The notes under the pieces: generated by a model
Databases searched by the model: none
What the model was told of the DNA's origin: nothing
The model's input: the letters and a program-made list of their open reading frames with translations, nothing else
NCBI GenBank assembly: GCA_021771035.1
Contig: JAETPU010000002.1
Span: forward strand, 248,001 to 312,000
From: Marvinbryantia formatexigens
GTDB lineage: Bacteria > Bacillota > Clostridia > Oscillospirales > Ruminococcaceae
Direction: 5' to 3'
DNA: 64,000 bases
Made by a program: the position numbers and the translations under genes
Part shown: positions 60,594 through 64,000 of the stretch, in pieces
Layout of the letters: the number at the start of each line of letters is the position of its first letter
Numbering within the stretch: position 1 is the first letter of the stretch

Positions 60594-61820
60594 ATGGCAC
60601 GACAGGTAACGATTGTAGGGATTGGGATGGGGAATCCCGATACCATGACGCTGCGGGCGCGCCGCGCACTCGAGAGCTGCGACTGTCTGATTGGAGCCGG
60701 GCGTATGCTGGAGAGTATCCCGTTCGGGCCCAAAGAGCGACTGGCCCAGTTTTCCCCCCAGCCCATTGTGAGGTTTTTGCAGGAACATTTGCAGTTTGAG
60801 CATATCTGCGTGGCCATGTCCGGGGACGTGGGCTTTTACAGCGGCGCAAAAAAGCTGGCGGAGGCTTTGGGTGAGGAGTTTCAGGTGGAGTTTGAGCCGG
60901 GGATCAGTTCGCTGTCCTATTTCTGTGCCAAATGTGCCACCTCCTGGGACGATGTTTTAACGGTGAGCGTCCATGGGCGCGCCGCACAGGTGACCGGGCC
61001 GGTTCGCCATCACAAAAAGGTGTTCTTTATCACCGGCAACACCCACACCGCCGCACAGATCTGCCGTCAGCTCACCCAGGCGGGTTTGGGGGACTGCCGG
61101 GTGTCCGTGGGGGAAAACCTCTCCTATGCCTGTGAACGTATCGTGCACGGCACTGCCCGGGAACTGATGGGCCAGGAGTTTTCACCGCTGAGTGTAGTAT
61201 TGGTGGAAAACCCGCACTGGCAGCGTCGTCAGGTGGTGCCGGGTATCCCGGACGAGGAGTTTTTGCGGGATAAGGTACCTATGACCAAGTTTGAGGTGCG
61301 CTGCGCTTCCGTTTCCCTGTTGGGGGTACGGGACGGGGATATCCTCTATGACATCGGGGCGGGAACCGGCTCGGTCAGTGTGGAGCTGGCCCGGTGCTGT
61401 CCTATGGGGAGCGTATACGCCATTGAAAAAAAACCGGAAGCCATCGCTCTTCTGGAAAAAAACCGGGAACGCTTTGGCGTCGAAAACCTGGTGATTGTAC
61501 CGGGAGAGGCGCCTGAGGCGCTGTTGGAGCTGCCGGCGCCGGACAGGGCGTTCATCGGCGGGAGTTCCGGCAATCTCAGCGAGATCTTTGAAGCGCTCCT
61601 GCGCAAAAATCCGGGAATTCACCTGGTGGTAAGCGCCGTCACCTTGGAAACCCTCACCCAGGCCACCCAGTGCGTCCAGCGGTATTCCATGCGGGAGGTA
61701 CAGATTTCGCAGGTAACTGCGGCCAGAGCCCGCCGGGTTGGAAACTATCACATGATGACGGGCCAAAACCCTGTATGGCTGATCTGTGCCCGGGGAAACG
61801 GGGAGGAACTGCCATGCTGA
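60594..61820 (+). CDS. cbiET: CbiE-CbiT fusion: cobalt-precorrin-7 C5-methyltransferase / C15-methyltransferase (decarboxylating)
   Basis: A 408-residue CobL-like protein. Residues 1-200 are CbiE: VTIVGIGMGNPDTMTLRARRAL, LIGAGRMLE, VAMSGDVGFYSGAKKLAEAL, FEPGISSLSYFCAKCATSWDD, FITGNTHTAAQICRQL. Residues from about 215 are CbiT with a Rossmann methylase: MTKFEVRCASVSLLGVRDGDILYDIGAGTGSVSVELAR, DRAFIGGSSGNLSEIF. ATG 60594 is chosen after AAAGGACGGG. The stop overlaps the cbiA start. Confidence 0.95.
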   Translation: MARQVTIVGIGMGNPDTMTLRARRALESCDCLIGAGRMLESIPFGPKERLAQFSPQPIVRFLQEHLQFEHICVAMSGDVGFYSGAKKLAEALGEEFQVEFEPGISSLSYFCAKCATSWDDVLTVSVHGRAAQVTGPVRHHKKVFFITGNTHTAAQICRQLTQAGLGDCRVSVGENLSYACERIVHGTARELMGQEFSPLSVVLVENPHWQRRQVVPGIPDEEFLRDKVPMTKFEVRCASVSLLGVRDGDILYDIGAGTGSVSVELARCCPMGSVYAIEKKPEAIALLEKNRERFGVENLVIVPGEAPEALLELPAPDRAFIGGSSGNLSEIFEALLRKNPGIHLVVSAVTLETLTQATQCVQRYSMREVQISQVTAARARRVGNYHMMTGQNPVWLICARGNGEELPC

Positions 61821-63196
61821 ACCTGACTGCCAACTCCCCAAGGCTGATGCTGACGGCGTGCGGCAGCGGTTCGGGGAAAACTACGGTTGCCTGCGCGCTG
61901 CTGCGGGCGTTTTCCAAGCGTGGGGTGCGCCTAGCTTCCTTCAAGTGCGGCCCGGATTACATCGATCCCATGTTCCATGCCAAGGTGCTGGGAGTCCCCT
62001 CCTCGAACCTGGACAGCTTTTTCTTTTCTCCCGCCATTCTTCGGGGGCTTTTGGCCCGCCGAGGTCAAAACGCACAGCTGTGCGTTTTGGAGGGGGTTAT
62101 GGGCTACTATGATGGGATTGGGGAATCTGAACGGGCCAGCTCCTATGAGGTGGCCCGCCTGACAAAAACTCCGGCGGTGCTGGTGGTACCGGCAAATGGG
62201 ATGGCCCTGTCCGCGGCGGGAATTGTCAAGGGAATGCTGGAGCTGCGGGAGGACAGTAATCTGGCGGGAGTGATTCTCAATGGAATCTCCCCCATGCTGG
62301 GGCGTTCCCTGGCGAAGATGATTCAGCGGGAAACCGGTGTGCGGGTGTACGGCACCTTTCCGCCCATGGAGGATTGCAGCTTTGAGAGCAGGCATTTGGG
62401 ACTGGTGACGGCAGGGGAAATTCAGGATATCCGGCAAAAACTGGACAGGCTGGCGGATGCGGCGCAGGAATTTCTGGATTTGGACGGGCTTTTTCAGTTA
62501 GCACAGTCTGCTGTGCCGCTGAGCGGGGAGTGGCCGCAGTTTGAAGCGGCTGAGAACGCTCCCACGATTGCCGTGGCCCGGGACGACGCCTTCTGCTTTT
62601 ACTATCCGGATGCGCTGGAACTGCTGCAGGAAGCGGGCGCGCGCCTGGAGTACTTTTCTCCCCTGGCGGGTCAGCCGGTGCCGGAGCATGCCGGCGGCCT
62701 GCTGCTGGGGGGCGGCTATCCGGAACTCTATGCCGCACAGCTGAGCGGGGGCAACTCCCTTGGTTCCATCCGTCAGGCTGTTCTTGCTGGGATGCCATGC
62801 ATCGCGGAGTGCGGCGGGTTTATGGTCCTGCATCAGCGGATGCAGGGAGCAAATGGAGAAAGTTACCCTATGGCGGGCGTCATCGAGGGAGAATGCCGCA
62901 AAACCCAGCGGCTCCAAAGGTTCGGCTATGTTACCCTGACGGCCAAGCGGGATACCTTTTTGCTTCGCCGGGGAGAGCAGGTGGCGGCTCATGAGTTTCA
63001 CTATTGGGACAGTACCTACAACGGAGAGGATTTTGTGGCGCAAAAGCCGTCGGGCTCCCGCAGTTGGGAGTGTATCCATGCCAGGGGAAACCTGCTGGCG
63101 GGGTATCCGCACATCCATTTTCTCTCCAATTGCTCCCTGGCTCCCCGCTTTGTTTCAGCGTGCCGGCAGTGGGAACAGGAGCAGAGAAAAAAATGA
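61814..63196 (+). CDS. cbiA: Cobyrinate a,c-diamide synthase
   Basis: ATP- and glutamine-dependent amidation of the a and c side chains of cobyrinate. The 460 residues show the P-loop-like LTACGSGSGKTTVACALLRAF, FKCGPDYIDPMFHAKV, LEGVMGYYDGIG, then the class I glutaminase half with the LLLGGGYPELYA region, the nucleophile in CIAECGGFMVL and a late His in AAHEFHYWDS. ATG 61814 sits seven bases before the cbiET stop, indicating coupling; GGGGAGGAACTGCC is the ribosome site. Confidence 0.96.
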   Translation: MLNLTANSPRLMLTACGSGSGKTTVACALLRAFSKRGVRLASFKCGPDYIDPMFHAKVLGVPSSNLDSFFFSPAILRGLLARRGQNAQLCVLEGVMGYYDGIGESERASSYEVARLTKTPAVLVVPANGMALSAAGIVKGMLELREDSNLAGVILNGISPMLGRSLAKMIQRETGVRVYGTFPPMEDCSFESRHLGLVTAGEIQDIRQKLDRLADAAQEFLDLDGLFQLAQSAVPLSGEWPQFEAAENAPTIAVARDDAFCFYYPDALELLQEAGARLEYFSPLAGQPVPEHAGGLLLGGGYPELYAAQLSGGNSLGSIRQAVLAGMPCIAECGGFMVLHQRMQGANGESYPMAGVIEGECRKTQRLQRFGYVTLTAKRDTFLLRRGEQVAAHEFHYWDSTYNGEDFVAQKPSGSRSWECIHARGNLLAGYPHIHFLSNCSLAPRFVSACRQWEQEQRKK

Positions 63197-63438
63197 TACT
63201 CTGCTTCACCGGGAGGGGCTGCTTCGTTCCCCTTGTAAAATAGGCTTGGATACCTTCAGGCGGAACTGTACCGTGCGAAAGGCGCAATGGAACCTCTTGG
63301 GGGATTTTTCCAAACACACGCCGCAGGGATTTGCTGCGGGCACGAGGAGCCTGGCGCTGCAGGAGGAGTAGTTCAAAACTAAAAAAGGAGGATTGGCTGG
63401 TTTATCCTGTTTTTAGTACAATCAGCCATGGCATAAAA

Positions 63439-64000
63439 ATGACACTATCACAGACCCTTGATGTAATCCGTCCTCTGGATGAAAAAGCCATGGAAGCCGC
63501 AAGAAACCGCTGGAACAGTGTGGCGAAGCCTCTGGGAAGCCTGGGGCTTTTGGAGGACGTTATCGTAAAAATTGCAGGTATCACCCGCAGCCCCCGCATC
63601 GATTTATCCAAGCGGGCGGTTGTGGCTTTCTGTGCGGACAACGGCGTGGTCCAGGAGGGGGTAACCCAGTGCGACAGCAGTGTCACCGCGGTGGTGACTG
63701 AGAATTTTTCCTCCGGGGACAGCAGTGTCTGTAAAATGGCCGCGGTGGCGAATGCCCGGGTGGTGCCGGTGGATATCGGGGTTGCCCGAGAGGTTCACGG
63801 CGAGAATATCGTCCGTGCCAAGGTGGCCTATGGAACAAAAAATATGGCCCTGGGCCCTGCCATGAGCCGGGATGAGGCGGTGCAGGCCCTGGAAATTGGA
63901 ATCCGCATGGCCCAGCAGATGAAGGAAGAGGGCTGCCGGATTTTGGCTACCGGGGAGATGGGCATCGGCAACACCACCACCAGCAGCGCTTTGACAGCGG
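63439..64000 (+). CDS. cobT: Nicotinate-nucleotide-dimethylbenzimidazole phosphoribosyltransferase, N-terminal part
   Basis: Activates the lower-ligand base for cobalamin. The frame is open to the window edge, giving about 187 residues of a usual 350. Motifs: WNSVAKPLGSLGLLEDV, VVAFCADNGVVQEGVTQCDSSVT, VCKMAAVANARVVPVDIGV, and the GEMGIGNTTTSSALTA phosphate-binding loop at the end. The ATG at 63439 has no nearby ribosome site; a GGAGG at 63386-63391 is 50 bases away, though TTGGCTG/CAGCCA pairing could fold the gap. Confidence 0.95.
   Translation, partial: MTLSQTLDVIRPLDEKAMEAARNRWNSVAKPLGSLGLLEDVIVKIAGITRSPRIDLSKRAVVAFCADNGVVQEGVTQCDSSVTAVVTENFSSGDSSVCKMAAVANARVVPVDIGVAREVHGENIVRAKVAYGTKNMALGPAMSRDEAVQALEIGIRMAQQMKEEGCRILATGEMGIGNTTTSSALTA

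Overview
The window looks like a chromosomal segment of an anaerobic, low-G+C-phylum (Firmicutes/Bacillota) Clostridia bacterium with unusually G+C-rich coding DNA, most likely a gut Oscillospiraceae/Ruminococcaceae-type organism. Support: the radical SAM-smc-ftsY order, a CD1247-type acidic zinc-ribbon protein next to efp, a paaK-ACT pair, an HydE hydrogenase maturase, a ferredoxin-type aldo/keto reductase, an anaerobic cobalamin pathway, A-type RNase P RNA and strong GGAGG ribosome sites. No tRNA, rRNA, insertion sequence, phage gene or CRISPR array was seen.

Layout. 1-14.9 kb is housekeeping on the + strand: radical SAM (partial), smc, ftsY, NTP pyrophosphatase, yhbY, a nadD-yqeK fusion, an LCP cell-wall ligase, rsfS, leuS, rpsU, a yqeG-like phosphatase, aroQ, efp and the CD1247-type protein. 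15-22 kb: nagA, a THF riboswitch with folT, a Tet(M)-like GTPase, a membrane-anchored Asp-box protein and a nitroreductase. 22.1-24.3 kb (minus): a secreted matrixin-like metalloprotease followed by two paralogous membrane-anchored proteins that resemble TIMP/NTR domains, with a 20-bp palindrome at the promoter. 24.4-32.3 kb: rnpB (minus), araB, araD, a NeuD-like acetyltransferase, paaK, an ACT protein and argS. 32.3-39.7 kb is looser: two small minus-strand proteins, an AT-rich stretch, a lipoprotein, a K+/H+ antiporter, an ECF sigma operon and a broken nitroreductase. 39.7-45.2 kb (minus): class II aldolase with a leader hairpin, a pterin-binding methyltransferase plus homocysteine methyltransferase/MTHFR fusion, and an Fe-S aldo/keto reductase. 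45.8-51.3 kb: sugar isomerase, YitT, a collagen-like protein, hydE, repeats with a nested RNA-like fold, and a GNAT enzyme.

51.4-64 kb is a + strand cluster for the anaerobic (cobalt-early) corrin pathway: cbiD, cbiL, cbiF, cbiG, cbiH, cbiJ-sirC fusion, cobA-hemD fusion, cbiET fusion, cbiA and the start of cobT. It runs from uroporphyrinogen III towards cobyrinic acid a,c-diamide and lower-ligand activation; cbiC, the cobalt chelatase, cbiB, cbiP, cobS and cobU must lie elsewhere if present. The folate transporter, the MTHFR fusion and the corrin pathway together point to an active one-carbon/methionine metabolism.

The most novel-looking locus is the matrixin plus TIMP-like pair. Other points of interest are the Tet(M)-like factor with an altered domain IV tip, several structured leaders with no recognised riboswitch class (cbiD, metF-like, fba, leuS), the ECF sigma operon with unrecognised partners, and the nested palindromes after hydE. 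All functional calls are from reading the translated sequence and motif memory; no database search was run.
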